64,000 nt of DNA. It comes from Lysobacter arvi. GTDB lineage: Bacteria > Pseudomonadota > Gammaproteobacteria > Xanthomonadales > Xanthomonadaceae. Position numbers and translations under genes: made by a program. The stretch is from contig JARUHG010000001.1 in NCBI GenBank assembly GCA_031216755.1, forward strand, positions 806,001-870,000, given 5' to 3'. Every line of letters begins with the position of its first letter. The first letter of the stretch is position 1. The notes under the pieces are model-generated. The model made no database searches, was not told the origin of the DNA, and worked only from the letters and a program-made list of their open reading frames with translations. Shown piece by piece: positions 16,469 through 25,507 of the stretch.

Positions 16469-16963
16469 TCAGCCGCGCCACGCCTTCTCGATCGTCGCGA
16501 TGTCGATCTTCTGCATGGTCATCATCGCGTCGAATGCGCGCTTGGCCGCGGCGCGATCGGGATCGGTGAACGCCTCCAGCAGCACGCGCGGCGTGATCTG
16601 CCACGACACGCCCCACTTGTCCTTGCACCAGCCGCAGGCGCTTTCCTGGCCCCCGTTGCCGACGATGGCATTCCACAGCCGATCGGTTTCGGCCTGGTCG
16701 TCGGTGGCGACCTGGAAGGAAAACGCCTCGTCCGGCTTGAACGTGGGCCCGCCGTTCAGGCCGACGCACGGGATGCCCATCACGGTGAATTCGACGGTGA
16801 GCACGTCGCCCTGCTTGCCGTCCGGATAGTCGCCGGGCGCGTGGTGGACGGCGTCGACGGAGCTGTCCGGGAAGGTTTCCGCGTAGAACTTCGCGGCGTC
16901 CAGCGCGGTGCCGTCGTACCAGAGGCAGACGGTGTTCTTCGGGATCGGCTTCTTGCTGACCAT
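16469..16963 (-). CDS. VOC superfamily protein (PhnB / 3-demethylubiquinone methyltransferase-like)
   Basis: This 164-residue soluble protein starts MVSKKPIPKNTVCLWYDGTA. The pattern W-Y-x-G-x-A near residue 15, EFTVMGIPCVGLNGGP near 55 and CGWCKDKWGVSWQITP near 110 match the PF06983-type glyoxalase-fold family. AGGAG is found before the ATG at 16963; longer readings lack family sequence. The reaction is unknown, and the old methyltransferase name is not supported by any SAM motif. It is the only gene between the M13 peptidase and the PHP hydrolase. Confidence 0.88.
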   Translation of the reverse strand: MVSKKPIPKNTVCLWYDGTALDAAKFYAETFPDSSVDAVHHAPGDYPDGKQGDVLTVEFTVMGIPCVGLNGGPTFKPDEAFSFQVATDDQAETDRLWNAIVGNGGQESACGWCKDKWGVSWQITPRVLLEAFTDPDRAAAKRAFDAMMTMQKIDIATIEKAWRG

Positions 16964-17212
16964 CCGGGTGCTCCTTGTGCCAGGGTCGTGGAAACGCGGA
17001 AGGTACCACCGCATCCCGCGCGCGTCGTGAGCATGGGATGACATTCGGCGGGCGCTGTCGCCGTGGCGTCGGCATCGCGCCGGTCCGGGCAGCTCGGCCA
17101 TGTCGCGCGGGCGCGATCCCGTTCGCATGCTGCGACGCACGATGCACGACGGGGAATGCAGGACTCCGTGCGCCGCGGAATGCGGCCGGCGACCGCGCGC
17201 CGGGGTGCTGCG

Positions 17213-18604
17213 TCAGTCGCTCGTATCCAGCTGCACGAACACCGGGTTGGAGTAGAACCACAGATCCGTCCACGGATCCTCGCCGGCGGCATCGGCGCCT
17301 GGCGCGCTCTCGCCGGTGTTGCTGCCGCGCACGCGCACGAAGCCGTCGCGATGCAAAGCGGGCACCTCCCACTGCATCGACAGCCATTGGCCGTCGCGCG
17401 TCCAGGCCGATGCGTCCAGGCGTTTCACCTCCATCCGGGGCGCACCGTCGGGACCGGCGGAGCCGACGATCAGGTCCACGTGGTCGAGCACCGGCCGGTC
17501 GCCGTTCGCATTGGGCGCCTGCGGCTGGCGAAGCTTGAGCGCCACGCGCAACGCGGTGCCGCGTCGCACCTTGAGCGTCCCGCCCATCGTCGCGCCGCGT
17601 TGCGCATTGTCGGCCGGCGTCACGGTCAGCTCCAGCGCATCGATGAGATCGCCGGTGACCGCGAACATGCGGCCACGGCGCAGGCCGTCGAGGATGTCGT
17701 CGGCCTCGGGCCGCGCCCACACGTATGTCTTGCTGTACTGCCCGGGATCGAAGTCGCGGCCACCATCGCGGACGTTCTCGTGCGAATCGGACGTGGCGGT
17801 GATCCAGAAGCGGCGCCCGCTTGCGAGCATCGCATCCCACACACCGCCGACCTGCGCGGTCATCTGGTCGAAGCCGCCGAAGGTGGGCGCGTCGTTGTTG
17901 CGGTACAAACCACGATGCGTCGGCGCGGCCTGGTGGCCAGGCGCGCCTTCCATCCCGACCAGCACCTGCGGCGCGGCGTCGTGCCAGGTGCGAAGTTCGT
18001 CGGGCGTCACGTCGCCCCACGTGCCCACGCCGGTCGCCGAGCGCGACGGATGGTTGATGAACACCAGCGGCTGCGGGGCAAGCGCCCGCATGTGCGCCAG
18101 TGCGTCCAGCATCACGCGTCCGTCCTCGCGCGTGCCGGCCTGCAGCGGTTCGCGACGGCTGTAATCGCGTTCGATCGTCCCCAGCCGGTCCCGCTCGCCG
18201 GCGCCCGGCGGCACGATCAGCGACGCGTGCTCGCCGCCGGGCACGTCGAATTCCATGCCGTTGAACTGGATCAGCCCGGCCACGTCGCGACGGGCCTGTT
18301 CGAGCGCGGGCCACGCGTGCTGGAGCGTCACGCGCGAATGGCCCGGCCCGCCGTGGTCGGTGTGCACCATCCAGCGCAGGCCGTTCGCGAGCGCCTGCTG
18401 CGCGTTGCGCGTGCGCGTGTACGGGGAATCGCCACCGCGGATCGGCGTTGGCGGGTTCGTCGACCGGTCCCAGTCGACGCTCCATTCGCTGTGCACGTGA
18501 TGATCGCCGGCGAGCCAGGCGCGAGCCGTGCCGTCGTCGCGTGCGAGCGACGGGAACGCGGTCGCCAGAAGGATCGCAATCGTCAGAAACCTGGAAACGC
18601 CCAT
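17213..18604 (-). CDS. CehA/McbA family metallohydrolase (PHP-like), exported
   Basis: This 463-residue protein has a signal peptide (MGVSRFLTIAILLATAFPSLA) and the PHP-type metal motif AGDHHVHSEWSVD near residue 37. More His-rich motifs follow: MVHTDHGG near 85, FINHPSR near 180, and an Asn/His near ATSDSHEN at 280. The family includes CehA carbaryl hydrolase and other metal-dependent esterases or phosphoesterases. I chose the start at 18604 because it gives the signal peptide. It lies 157 bp downstream of a TonB receptor on the same strand and may be part of its regulon, acting on the imported or surface-bound substrate. Confidence 0.85.
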   Translation of the reverse strand: MGVSRFLTIAILLATAFPSLARDDGTARAWLAGDHHVHSEWSVDWDRSTNPPTPIRGGDSPYTRTRNAQQALANGLRWMVHTDHGGPGHSRVTLQHAWPALEQARRDVAGLIQFNGMEFDVPGGEHASLIVPPGAGERDRLGTIERDYSRREPLQAGTREDGRVMLDALAHMRALAPQPLVFINHPSRSATGVGTWGDVTPDELRTWHDAAPQVLVGMEGAPGHQAAPTHRGLYRNNDAPTFGGFDQMTAQVGGVWDAMLASGRRFWITATSDSHENVRDGGRDFDPGQYSKTYVWARPEADDILDGLRRGRMFAVTGDLIDALELTVTPADNAQRGATMGGTLKVRRGTALRVALKLRQPQAPNANGDRPVLDHVDLIVGSAGPDGAPRMEVKRLDASAWTRDGQWLSMQWEVPALHRDGFVRVRGSNTGESAPGADAAGEDPWTDLWFYSNPVFVQLDTSD

Positions 18605-18700
18605 GGAAAAGTCCTGCAATGCGGTAGGTCGGTACGTGAGGAGCCGACGAGCGACGCGGGGGCCATCGTGGCGCGTTCGTCCTGTCGGCCTCCCGTCCCG

Positions 18701-18728
18701 GCCCCTCTCCCGCATGCGGAAGAGGGGC
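18701..18728 (-). terminator. Hairpin after the TonB-receptor gene
   Basis: GCCCCTCTCC and GGAAGAGGGGC form a GC-rich stem around GCATGC about 35 bp after the stop of the TonB receptor. No strong T run follows on the minus strand, so it may only partly terminate or may stabilise the message. Confidence 0.4.
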
Positions 18729-18761
18729 TTCGAAACGGTCGCGCGTCTTCGTCGAGGCAGA

Positions 18762-21700
18762 TCAGAAGTCCGCGCGAATGCCCAGGCTGATGCGGCGACC
18801 CGAACGCTCGTACATCGTCGGGAACGACGGGTCCATCGTGTAGCCGGAGGTCACCTCGTCGGTCAGGTTGATGCCCTTCAGCGTCAGCTTCAGCTGGTCG
18901 TTGATGCGGTAACCGACGGAGATGTCCACCTGGCCGTACGCATCGCGCCAGATCGGATACATCGCATAGCCGATCGACTCGACGTACTCGCCCTTGTGGT
19001 TGTACGACACACGCGCGTCGAAGCGGTCGTTCTCGTAATACGCGGTGAAGTTGTACGTCTTCTCGGCCAGGCCCGGCATCGGCGTGCGGATGCCCAGGTC
19101 GGATTCGCCCGCGAGCGAGCTGTCCAGCCAGGTGTAGTTCGCGGCGATGCCGAAGCCCTCCAGCGCGGCATGGAACGTCTCCAGCGGCAACTGCGCGTTG
19201 AGCTCGATGCCGTCCACCTCGTAGGTGCCGTCGGCGTTCACCGGCTGGTACACGTCGAAGTCGTAGATGCCGTTGAGCGTGCCGTTCGCGTTGTACACCG
19301 CCACGTCCGGCACGATGCCGGTGAAGGAGTTGATCACCACGCCGTCGATCTTCTTGCGGAAGTACGAACCCGCCAGCAGGCCACCGTTGTAGAAATACTT
19401 TTCGATGCCGATTTCCCACTGCTTCGCCGACGTCGGCAACAGGTCGGGATTGCCGTCGGTGAAGCGGAACGAACTCCAGCTGGCGGTGCGCTTGTACGCC
19501 ACGTCGGTCAGCGCCGGGCGCATCATCGTCTCCGACGCGGCCGCGCGCAGCAGCAGGCCGTCGGCCAGTTCGGCGGTGGCGTTGAGGCTGGGCAGCAGGT
19601 CGTCATAGCTGCCCTTCTTCGATACCGGCGTGTCGGTGTAACCGGTGGAGCCGTCCGCGTTCTGCACGGGGTGGAAGCCCGAGGAGTTCACCGACGTGTC
19701 GACGTAGCGCGCGCCCGCGTTCACCGAAACCGGCACGCGCCCGATGTCGAAGGCGAAGTCGGCCATGGCATACAGCGCCGTCACGTCCTCGTCGACACGG
19801 TAATACTGGCCGTCATCGAACGGCGTGAAGAAGCCCGGGTAACGGAACGCGCCACGCGCGTACTCGTTCGACACCTGCATCCAGTCCAGCCCCTTCATGC
19901 TGTAGCCGCCGCCGGGCACGATGTCGCCGATCGACTGCAATGGGCTGTCGGCGAGCGTGCGCGTGTTCACCCACGCGGTGCTGCCCGCAGACGGACCGGT
20001 GATCTTCAGCTCGCCGTACTGGCGCTCCTTCGACTTGTCGGTGTAGCGCGCGCCCAGCTGGATGCTGCGCAGCGCGGGCGCGAACGCCAGGTCGAAGGTC
20101 TGGGTGAAGTCCACCTGCGCGGCGTACTTGTCGTCGCTGATCGCCTCCAGCGTCGTCTCGTACGCTTCGAACAGGTAACGCCGGGGCGAGTTGTACATGT
20201 CGAACGACGCCGGGTTCGCGCTCGGGATCGTCTCGCCGCTGTTGCCCGTCCAGCGCGTGCGCGACGGCGCGTACGCCACGTGCTTCAGGTTGGAGAAGTC
20301 CGAGGTCTTCTCCGCGCCGCTGTAGCCGGCCATCGCGTCCAGCCGCCACGTGTCGCCGCGCCAGTCCAGGTCCAGGCTGTACTGCTGGTAGTCGGTTTGG
20401 TTGATGCGTTCCTTGCTCAGGAACTCGTGCTGCGTCGCCGTGTACGACACATCGCGCAGCACGACCATGCCGTACTGCGACAGCGTGTCGGCGTCGTATT
20501 CGTGGATGGTCTCCAGCGTGCTGCGGCTGGAGGCTGAATACGCGGCCGCGTCGTACTCGTCCTCGGTGGTGTCGTAGCCGCCCACCATCGCATCGAAGGT
20601 AAGGCTGAAACGGCTGCCCGGCTTGAACTGCAGCGACGCGGTGGCGCCCCACTTGTCCTGTTCGTTGACGTAGACGCGATCGCCCACCTTGTCCTGGAAC
20701 ACGATCAGGTTGCTCTCGTCGGTGTTGGCGCGATTGCCGATGACCACGTCCGTGTCGCGCTCGATGACGGCTTCGGCCTGCGCGCCGCGCGTGCCGGAAG
20801 CGCCGAGGAAACGCGACATCGGACGGAAGTTGATGCCGGACGTGGAGTCGGTCCGGTTGGTGCGCTTGGCGGTGGAGAACGAGACCAGTGCGCCCCAGTC
20901 GCCCCACGTGTCGGCGGCGAGGAAGGCGAACTTCGGATCGACCTCCTCGGAAATCGAGTTGTGCGCGCCTTCGGCCGAGAACACCAGCTTGCGGTCGTCG
21001 TAGTCGAACGGGCGGGCCGTGGAGATCTTCACGTTGCCGGCGATGCCGCCTTCCTCGTCGGCGGCCGTCGGCGACTTCTGCACCGTGACCTGCTGGATGA
21101 TCTCGGACGCGAAGATGTCGAACTCCACGTCGCGTCCGCCGCTGCCCGACGCGGTCGCCAGATCGTTGATCGAGACCTGCGTGTACTCCGACGGCAGGCC
21201 GCGGACGCTGACCCTGGTCCCCAGGCCCTTGTTGCGCTCGATGCTCACGCCCGGCATGCGCTGCAGCGCTTCGGCGAGGTTCTGCTCGGGAAAGTCCGCC
21301 ACGTCGGTGGCAACGACCGAATCGGAAAAGCCGATGTTCGAGCGCTTCAGGTCCACCGCCTGTTCGAGGCTGCGGCTGTAGCTGCCGACGACCTGGATGC
21401 TCTCCAGTTCCAGCACGGCGCCGTCCGGCTGCGGCGCGGCGGGAGCCTGCGACGGCGCGGTCGCCCCCGGTGTTGCAGCCGGCGTGGAGGTCTGCGGCGC
21501 ATCGGCTTCGATGGTCACCGTGGTGTCGTTGAGGTAGCGATGGCGCAGTCCGGTGCCGGAAAGCAGCTGCGTCAGCACTTCGTCCGGCGCGAGGCCGGCG
21601 GGAATGGCCCGCGTGCGCGGATTGCCCGCGGCCTGCGCGCTGTACACGAACTGCAGTCCGGTCTGCCGCGAAAGCGAATTGAGGGAGCGGTCCAGCGACT

Positions 21701-21797
21701 GCGCGGGGATCGCTTCGACCGACATGCGCGACTGCTGCGCGATGACGGGCGAGGCATGCAGGGCCAGGGCGATGGAGAGCGCGAGAAGTCGACGCAT
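18762..21797 (-). CDS. TonB-dependent receptor with N-terminal STN signalling domain
   Basis: This 1011-residue outer-membrane transporter starts with a signal peptide (MRRLLALSIALALHASPVIA). It continues with an STN domain (about residues 25-100: IPAQSLDRSLNSLSRQTGLQ), a Pro/Ala-rich linker, a plug domain (about 150-270: FPEQNLAEALQRMPGVSIER, VSVRGLPSEYTQVSIND) and a beta-barrel ending in an aromatic residue (RISLGIRADF). The STN domain is the part that talks to a FecR-type anti-sigma protein. The fecR- and sigma-factor-like genes lie directly upstream on the same strand, so this is a substrate-sensing uptake system. The plug and barrel style is like Xanthomonas carbohydrate/CUT receptors; the ligand is unknown. 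Confidence 0.93.
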   Translation of the reverse strand: MRRLLALSIALALHASPVIAQQSRMSVEAIPAQSLDRSLNSLSRQTGLQFVYSAQAAGNPRTRAIPAGLAPDEVLTQLLSGTGLRHRYLNDTTVTIEADAPQTSTPAATPGATAPSQAPAAPQPDGAVLELESIQVVGSYSRSLEQAVDLKRSNIGFSDSVVATDVADFPEQNLAEALQRMPGVSIERNKGLGTRVSVRGLPSEYTQVSINDLATASGSGGRDVEFDIFASEIIQQVTVQKSPTAADEEGGIAGNVKISTARPFDYDDRKLVFSAEGAHNSISEEVDPKFAFLAADTWGDWGALVSFSTAKRTNRTDSTSGINFRPMSRFLGASGTRGAQAEAVIERDTDVVIGNRANTDESNLIVFQDKVGDRVYVNEQDKWGATASLQFKPGSRFSLTFDAMVGGYDTTEDEYDAAAYSASSRSTLETIHEYDADTLSQYGMVVLRDVSYTATQHEFLSKERINQTDYQQYSLDLDWRGDTWRLDAMAGYSGAEKTSDFSNLKHVAYAPSRTRWTGNSGETIPSANPASFDMYNSPRRYLFEAYETTLEAISDDKYAAQVDFTQTFDLAFAPALRSIQLGARYTDKSKERQYGELKITGPSAGSTAWVNTRTLADSPLQSIGDIVPGGGYSMKGLDWMQVSNEYARGAFRYPGFFTPFDDGQYYRVDEDVTALYAMADFAFDIGRVPVSVNAGARYVDTSVNSSGFHPVQNADGSTGYTDTPVSKKGSYDDLLPSLNATAELADGLLLRAAASETMMRPALTDVAYKRTASWSSFRFTDGNPDLLPTSAKQWEIGIEKYFYNGGLLAGSYFRKKIDGVVINSFTGIVPDVAVYNANGTLNGIYDFDVYQPVNADGTYEVDGIELNAQLPLETFHAALEGFGIAANYTWLDSSLAGESDLGIRTPMPGLAEKTYNFTAYYENDRFDARVSYNHKGEYVESIGYAMYPIWRDAYGQVDISVGYRINDQLKLTLKGINLTDEVTSGYTMDPSFPTMYERSGRRISLGIRADF

Positions 21798-21950
21798 CGG
21801 AAGGTCCAGGTGGGGTTTGAAGTGATCGCGCGAATGCGTTGTTCGCGCATGCCTGGACTACGACGGATCCGAAGGAAGATCGGGCACCGCTTTTTCGATG
21901 AATTTTTTTTGACACCGCCCGCGGGGCAGGATCGGCAAAACCGTCGCGTG

Positions 21951-22997
21951 TCAGTGCCTAAGCGCCGGAACGTCCGGCCGCGTGCGCGCGCGCACCTCGA
22001 TGCCGTTCGCGGTTGCGATCGTCATCAACATCGGTTGCTGGTCGAGGAACGCGCGCATCGACGCGAGGTCATCCGCCCGCAGGTTGCCGGTCAGGCGCAT
22101 CGCACCGGCCGCGTCGTCCACGTAAAGCCGCACGTCGTTGCGGCGGTTGAACTGATCGGCCACGTCGCGCAGCGGTTCGTCATGGAACACGATGCGACCC
22201 GACCACCACGCGGTCATCGCGTCGGCATCCTCGTCGCGAAGGCTCACCGTCCGGTCCCGATACGCCACGCGCGCGCTCTGCCCTGCCCCGAGGTCCGCCA
22301 GCACGCGGCCCGCGCCATCGTCGCCGATCACCTGCACGCGCCCCTCGGTCACGCCGATGCGCGCCTGTTCGCGCAACAGCGACACATCGAAGGTCGTGCC
22401 GATGTCGTGCACTTCCAGCCCCGCGGCGTGCACGGTCAGCGGACGGCGATCGGGCGCCACCACGAAGCTCGCCTGGCCGCGCTCGAGTTCCAGGCGCCTT
22501 TCGAACACGCCCAAACGCACACGCAGGGCGCTCTCGGCGTTGAGGTGCGCAACGGTGCCGTCGGGCAGTTCGATGCGGCGGGGCTCGCCGTGCGCGGCCA
22601 CGTAGTGCGACGTTCGCGGCCACGCGAGGTGCATGCCGATACCGACGGCCAACAGCGCCATCGCGGCAACGGCGATGCGGCGCATGCGGTGCGGACGCGG
22701 ACGCGGACGCGGCTTCGGGATCGCGCGCGTGCGGCGCGCGGGCAGCGCGATCACGTTGCCGTGCGCGGTGTTCGTGCGTGCGGCAGGCGCGTCGGTCGGC
22801 AAGGCGCGCATCGCATCGGCCAGTTCCGCCGCGAGCCGTCCGACCGCAAGGTATTCGCGCAGGTGCTCCGGCGAGGCGACCAGCCACTCCATGAAGCGCG
22901 CCTGCTGCTTCGGACTCAGGCCGCCCTCGCGTTGCAGCGCATGCCATTCCAGCGCCTCCCCGACGATGCTCCGCTGCATGGGCGTGGGCTCGGTCAT
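21951..22997 (-). CDS. FecR-family anti-sigma regulator
   Basis: This 348-residue inner-membrane protein has a cytoplasmic DUF4880-type start (EALEWHALQREGGLSPKQQA) and a single membrane segment around residues 108-126 (IAVAAMALLAVGIGMHLAW). The periplasmic FecR domain follows (ELPDGTVAHLNAESALRVRL near 145; TTFDVSLLREQARIGVTEG near 210) with a C-terminal secretin-like domain. It relays the receptor STN signal to the ECF sigma factor. Start and sigma-factor stop overlap (ATGA). The gene order sigma-fecR-receptor is the usual one. Confidence 0.93.
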   Translation of the reverse strand: MTEPTPMQRSIVGEALEWHALQREGGLSPKQQARFMEWLVASPEHLREYLAVGRLAAELADAMRALPTDAPAARTNTAHGNVIALPARRTRAIPKPRPRPRPHRMRRIAVAAMALLAVGIGMHLAWPRTSHYVAAHGEPRRIELPDGTVAHLNAESALRVRLGVFERRLELERGQASFVVAPDRRPLTVHAAGLEVHDIGTTFDVSLLREQARIGVTEGRVQVIGDDGAGRVLADLGAGQSARVAYRDRTVSLRDEDADAMTAWWSGRIVFHDEPLRDVADQFNRRNDVRLYVDDAAGAMRLTGNLRADDLASMRAFLDQQPMLMTIATANGIEVRARTRPDVPALRH

Positions 22998-23530
22998 GGC
23001 GTGGGCGCGTCCTCCGCCAGCGCCTGCCGGCAGCGCGCCAGCCCGCGCACGACGTGCTTCTTCACCATGTGCGACGACACGCCCATGCGCTGCGCGATCT
23101 GCTTATAGCTCAGTCCGTCGCGATACTGCATCACCAGCACGGCGCGCGTGCGCTCGGGCAGATCGGCGAGCAGCGCCTGCAGGCGCTTGCGCCGCTGGTC
23201 GCGATCGGTCGCGTCTTCGACCGAATCCCCCACCGCGAGCAGCGCCGCCATGTTCTCCATCTCTTCCAGCGACTGCACGGGCCGCTGCCGGCGCACGGCC
23301 TGCTCGCGCGCGAGATTGAGCGCGACCGTGAACAGGTACGCCTCCGGATTGCCGATCGCCGCGCCGCCGGCCTGGTGCGCGCGCAGCAGGCGCAGATAGG
23401 TTTCCTGCACGAGGTCCTCCGCTTCGTCGTTTGCGCCGCGACGCACGAAGAAGCCACGCAGCACCGGCGCCTGCTCGGCGAACATGCGCGCCAATCCCCG
23501 TTTTCCCTGCTCGGCCAAAGTACGCCCCAC
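22994..23530 (-). CDS. ECF RNA polymerase sigma factor, FecI-like
   Basis: This 178-residue sigma-70 family protein holds region 2 (ANDEAEDLVQETYLRLLRAH near residue 35) and region 4 (LPERTRAVLVMQYRDGLSYK near 130, followed by the recognition helix AQRMGVSSHMVKKHVVRGL). It is overlapped at its stop by the fecR-like gene and so is translationally coupled to its own anti-sigma protein. It most likely activates the TonB receptor gene downstream, whose upstream gap is 153 bp. Confidence 0.93.
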   Translation of the reverse strand: MGRTLAEQGKRGLARMFAEQAPVLRGFFVRRGANDEAEDLVQETYLRLLRAHQAGGAAIGNPEAYLFTVALNLAREQAVRRQRPVQSLEEMENMAALLAVGDSVEDATDRDQRRKRLQALLADLPERTRAVLVMQYRDGLSYKQIAQRMGVSSHMVKKHVVRGLARCRQALAEDAPTP

Positions 23531-23599
23531 CCCTGAGTGGGCGCGAGCGTAAGCCGGTGAGATGACCGTTCGGTGACGCGGTGCGCGTGCGCCCGCCGG

Positions 23600-24142
23600 T
23601 TACTTGATGCGGCGCTTTTCCAGCTTGCGCGCGAGGGTGCGGCGATGCAGGCCCAGGCGCCGGGCGGCCTCGGATATGTTGAAGTCGCTCGCCGCGAGCG
23701 CTTCGTGGATGTGCTCCCACTCCAGCGTCTTGATCGACGTGGTGCGCTCGGTCAGTTCCACTTCGGTGTCGCCCGCGGCGCGATCGAACGCGGCCTCGAT
23801 GTCGTCCGTGTTGGACGGCTTGGCCAGGTAATGACGCGCGCCGAGCTTGATCGCCTCCACCGCGGTCGCGATGCTCGCGTAGCCGGTCAGCACCACGATC
23901 ACGAGGTCGGGGTCGAACGCATGCAGGCGTTTCACGCTCGACAGCCCGGAGGCGCCTCCGGCGAGCTTGAGGTCGACGACCGCGTGCGTCGGCGCGAAGT
24001 CCTCCAGCAGCGCCGCCATGCCCTCCTCGCCGGTGAGATGGCGCACCTGGTAGCCGCGGCGTTCGAACGAACGCACCAGCGTACGCGCGAAGGCTTCGTC
24101 GTCTTCGACGATCAGCAGCCGGCGCTCAGTCTTCGTCATCAT
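23600..24142 (-). CDS. RegA/PrrA/ActR-like redox response regulator
   Basis: This 180-residue regulator has a receiver domain (RLLIVEDDEAFARTLVRSF at residue 8, Asp in HAVVDLKLAGG near 56, Thr in VVLTGYASI, Lys in HYLAKPSN). It is joined to a short Fis-type helix-turn-helix (FNISEAARRLGLHRRTLARK near 150). That layout and the RRTLARKLEKR end are typical of the RegA/PrrA/ActR group that controls respiration and redox genes. Its start lies inside the end of the kinase gene (17-bp overlap), so the two are coupled. Target sites are not identified. Confidence 0.92.
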   Translation of the reverse strand: MMTKTERRLLIVEDDEAFARTLVRSFERRGYQVRHLTGEEGMAALLEDFAPTHAVVDLKLAGGASGLSSVKRLHAFDPDLVIVVLTGYASIATAVEAIKLGARHYLAKPSNTDDIEAAFDRAAGDTEVELTERTTSIKTLEWEHIHEALAASDFNISEAARRLGLHRRTLARKLEKRRIK

Positions 24143-25478
24143 CGTGTTCGTCCTCGATGGCTATGGCCGACAGCGGGAGCGTCATCGTGACGACGGCGCC
24201 GCCCTGCGGCCTGTTCTTCGCCCTGAGGCTGCCACCCAGCGTACGCGCAACATTGACCGAGAGGAACAGCCCGAGTCCGCCGCCCGGTCGCCCCTTGCTG
24301 GTGTTGTACGGCGAGCCCAGCCGCTGGAGGATTTCGTCGGAAAAACCGGGCCCGGCATCGCTCACTTCGATGACGAGCACGTCGCTGTCGCAGTCCGCAT
24401 CCAGCGCCACCCAGCCGGGCGAAGCCTCCAGCGCGTTGTCGAGCACGTTGAACACCATCTGCCGCAGGCCCGTATCGGACACGATGCGCGGATCGAGGGT
24501 GCAACGGTTCGTGTAACGGAACTGCGCGGGATTGCGCGCCTGCCGCCATTCCCCGGCGAGGCCGTCGAGCATCGCGTGCAGGCCCATTTCCATCGGCGCT
24601 TCGGCGCGCGGCCCGCCCGCGGCGAGCAGGATGTTCGTCACGATCGACTTGCAGCGCGCCACCTGCAACTGCATCTCGACGACATCGCGATGCAGTTCGC
24701 CTTCCGACGCGATCGTCGGCAGGTGCTGCCAGTCGCCGAGGATCACCGACAGCGTCGACAGCGGGGTGCCGAGCTCGTGTGCGGCGCCGGATGCGAGCAG
24801 CCCCATGCGGACGATGTGTTCTTCTTCGGCCGCACGCTGGCGCAGCTCCGCCAGGCGCGCGTCGCGCTCGCGAAGGATGCGGCCGATGCGCGTGAGGAAG
24901 ACGACCAGCAACCCCGCGATCAGCAGGAAGCAGATCAGCAGCCCCTGCACGTAGTGATCGCCCAGGCCTCGTGCGGGTTCCACCGTGAGTGCGATGGGCG
25001 TTCGGACCAGGGTCAGGCCGGTGACGCAGAGCGCCGCTGCCGCCGCGATGACCCAGCTCCCCGGCGACCGCAGCACGACGGTCCCCAGCACCACCTGCAG
25101 CAGGTAGAGGAAGACGAATGGATTGGTGATGCCGCCCGACAGGTACAGCTGGAGGGTCAGCGACGCGACGTCCACCAGCAGCGAGACCATCAGCGCGTTG
25201 CTCGACGCGTGCTCGCGACGCCGCCACCACAGCTGGCTGGCGATGTTGAACAGCGCAAGCGCCGCCAACAGCGTGAACATCGGCTTCATCGGCAGGCCGA
25301 TGCCGAGCCCGTAGTGCACGACGAGGATCGTCGCCACCTGCCCGATCACCGCGGTCCAGCGAAGCTGGATCAGCTGCTGCATGTTGCGCAGACCCGCGCT
25401 GCCCCGCCAGCGCGTGAGCACGGGCATCCTGCGGGCGGTGTCGGCGACTACCTCGTCATGGAGGGCACGAGCGGGCAT
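24126..25478 (-). CDS. RegB/PrrB-like redox sensor histidine kinase
   Basis: This 450-residue membrane kinase has about six membrane segments in residues 45-200. The quinone-site heptad of RegB-type kinases, GGxxNPF, is present as GGITNPFVF near 115. The phospho-accepting His lies in GAAHELGTPLSTL near 235. The next helix has VARCKSIVTNILL near 275, whose Cys may correspond to the redox-active Cys of RegB. An ATPase domain (NVLDNALEAS, DAGPGF, GGGLGLFLSVNVA) completes it. The gene is followed by regA and preceded by SURF1 and cyo genes, which suggests that it watches the quinone pool served by the oxidase. Confidence 0.92.
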   Translation of the reverse strand: MPARALHDEVVADTARRMPVLTRWRGSAGLRNMQQLIQLRWTAVIGQVATILVVHYGLGIGLPMKPMFTLLAALALFNIASQLWWRRREHASSNALMVSLLVDVASLTLQLYLSGGITNPFVFLYLLQVVLGTVVLRSPGSWVIAAAAALCVTGLTLVRTPIALTVEPARGLGDHYVQGLLICFLLIAGLLVVFLTRIGRILRERDARLAELRQRAAEEEHIVRMGLLASGAAHELGTPLSTLSVILGDWQHLPTIASEGELHRDVVEMQLQVARCKSIVTNILLAAGGPRAEAPMEMGLHAMLDGLAGEWRQARNPAQFRYTNRCTLDPRIVSDTGLRQMVFNVLDNALEASPGWVALDADCDSDVLVIEVSDAGPGFSDEILQRLGSPYNTSKGRPGGGLGLFLSVNVARTLGGSLRAKNRPQGGAVVTMTLPLSAIAIEDEHDDDED

Positions 25479-25507
25479 GTTCGACCTGTGGCGACGCGGG
25501 ACGCGTC

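Noticed and set aside
21905-21912. Run of eight T followed by GACA, looking like a -35 box or terminator tail
   Set aside because: No stem precedes it for termination and no plus-strand gene follows. It is probably just part of the AT-rich promoter area of the TonB receptor on the other strand.
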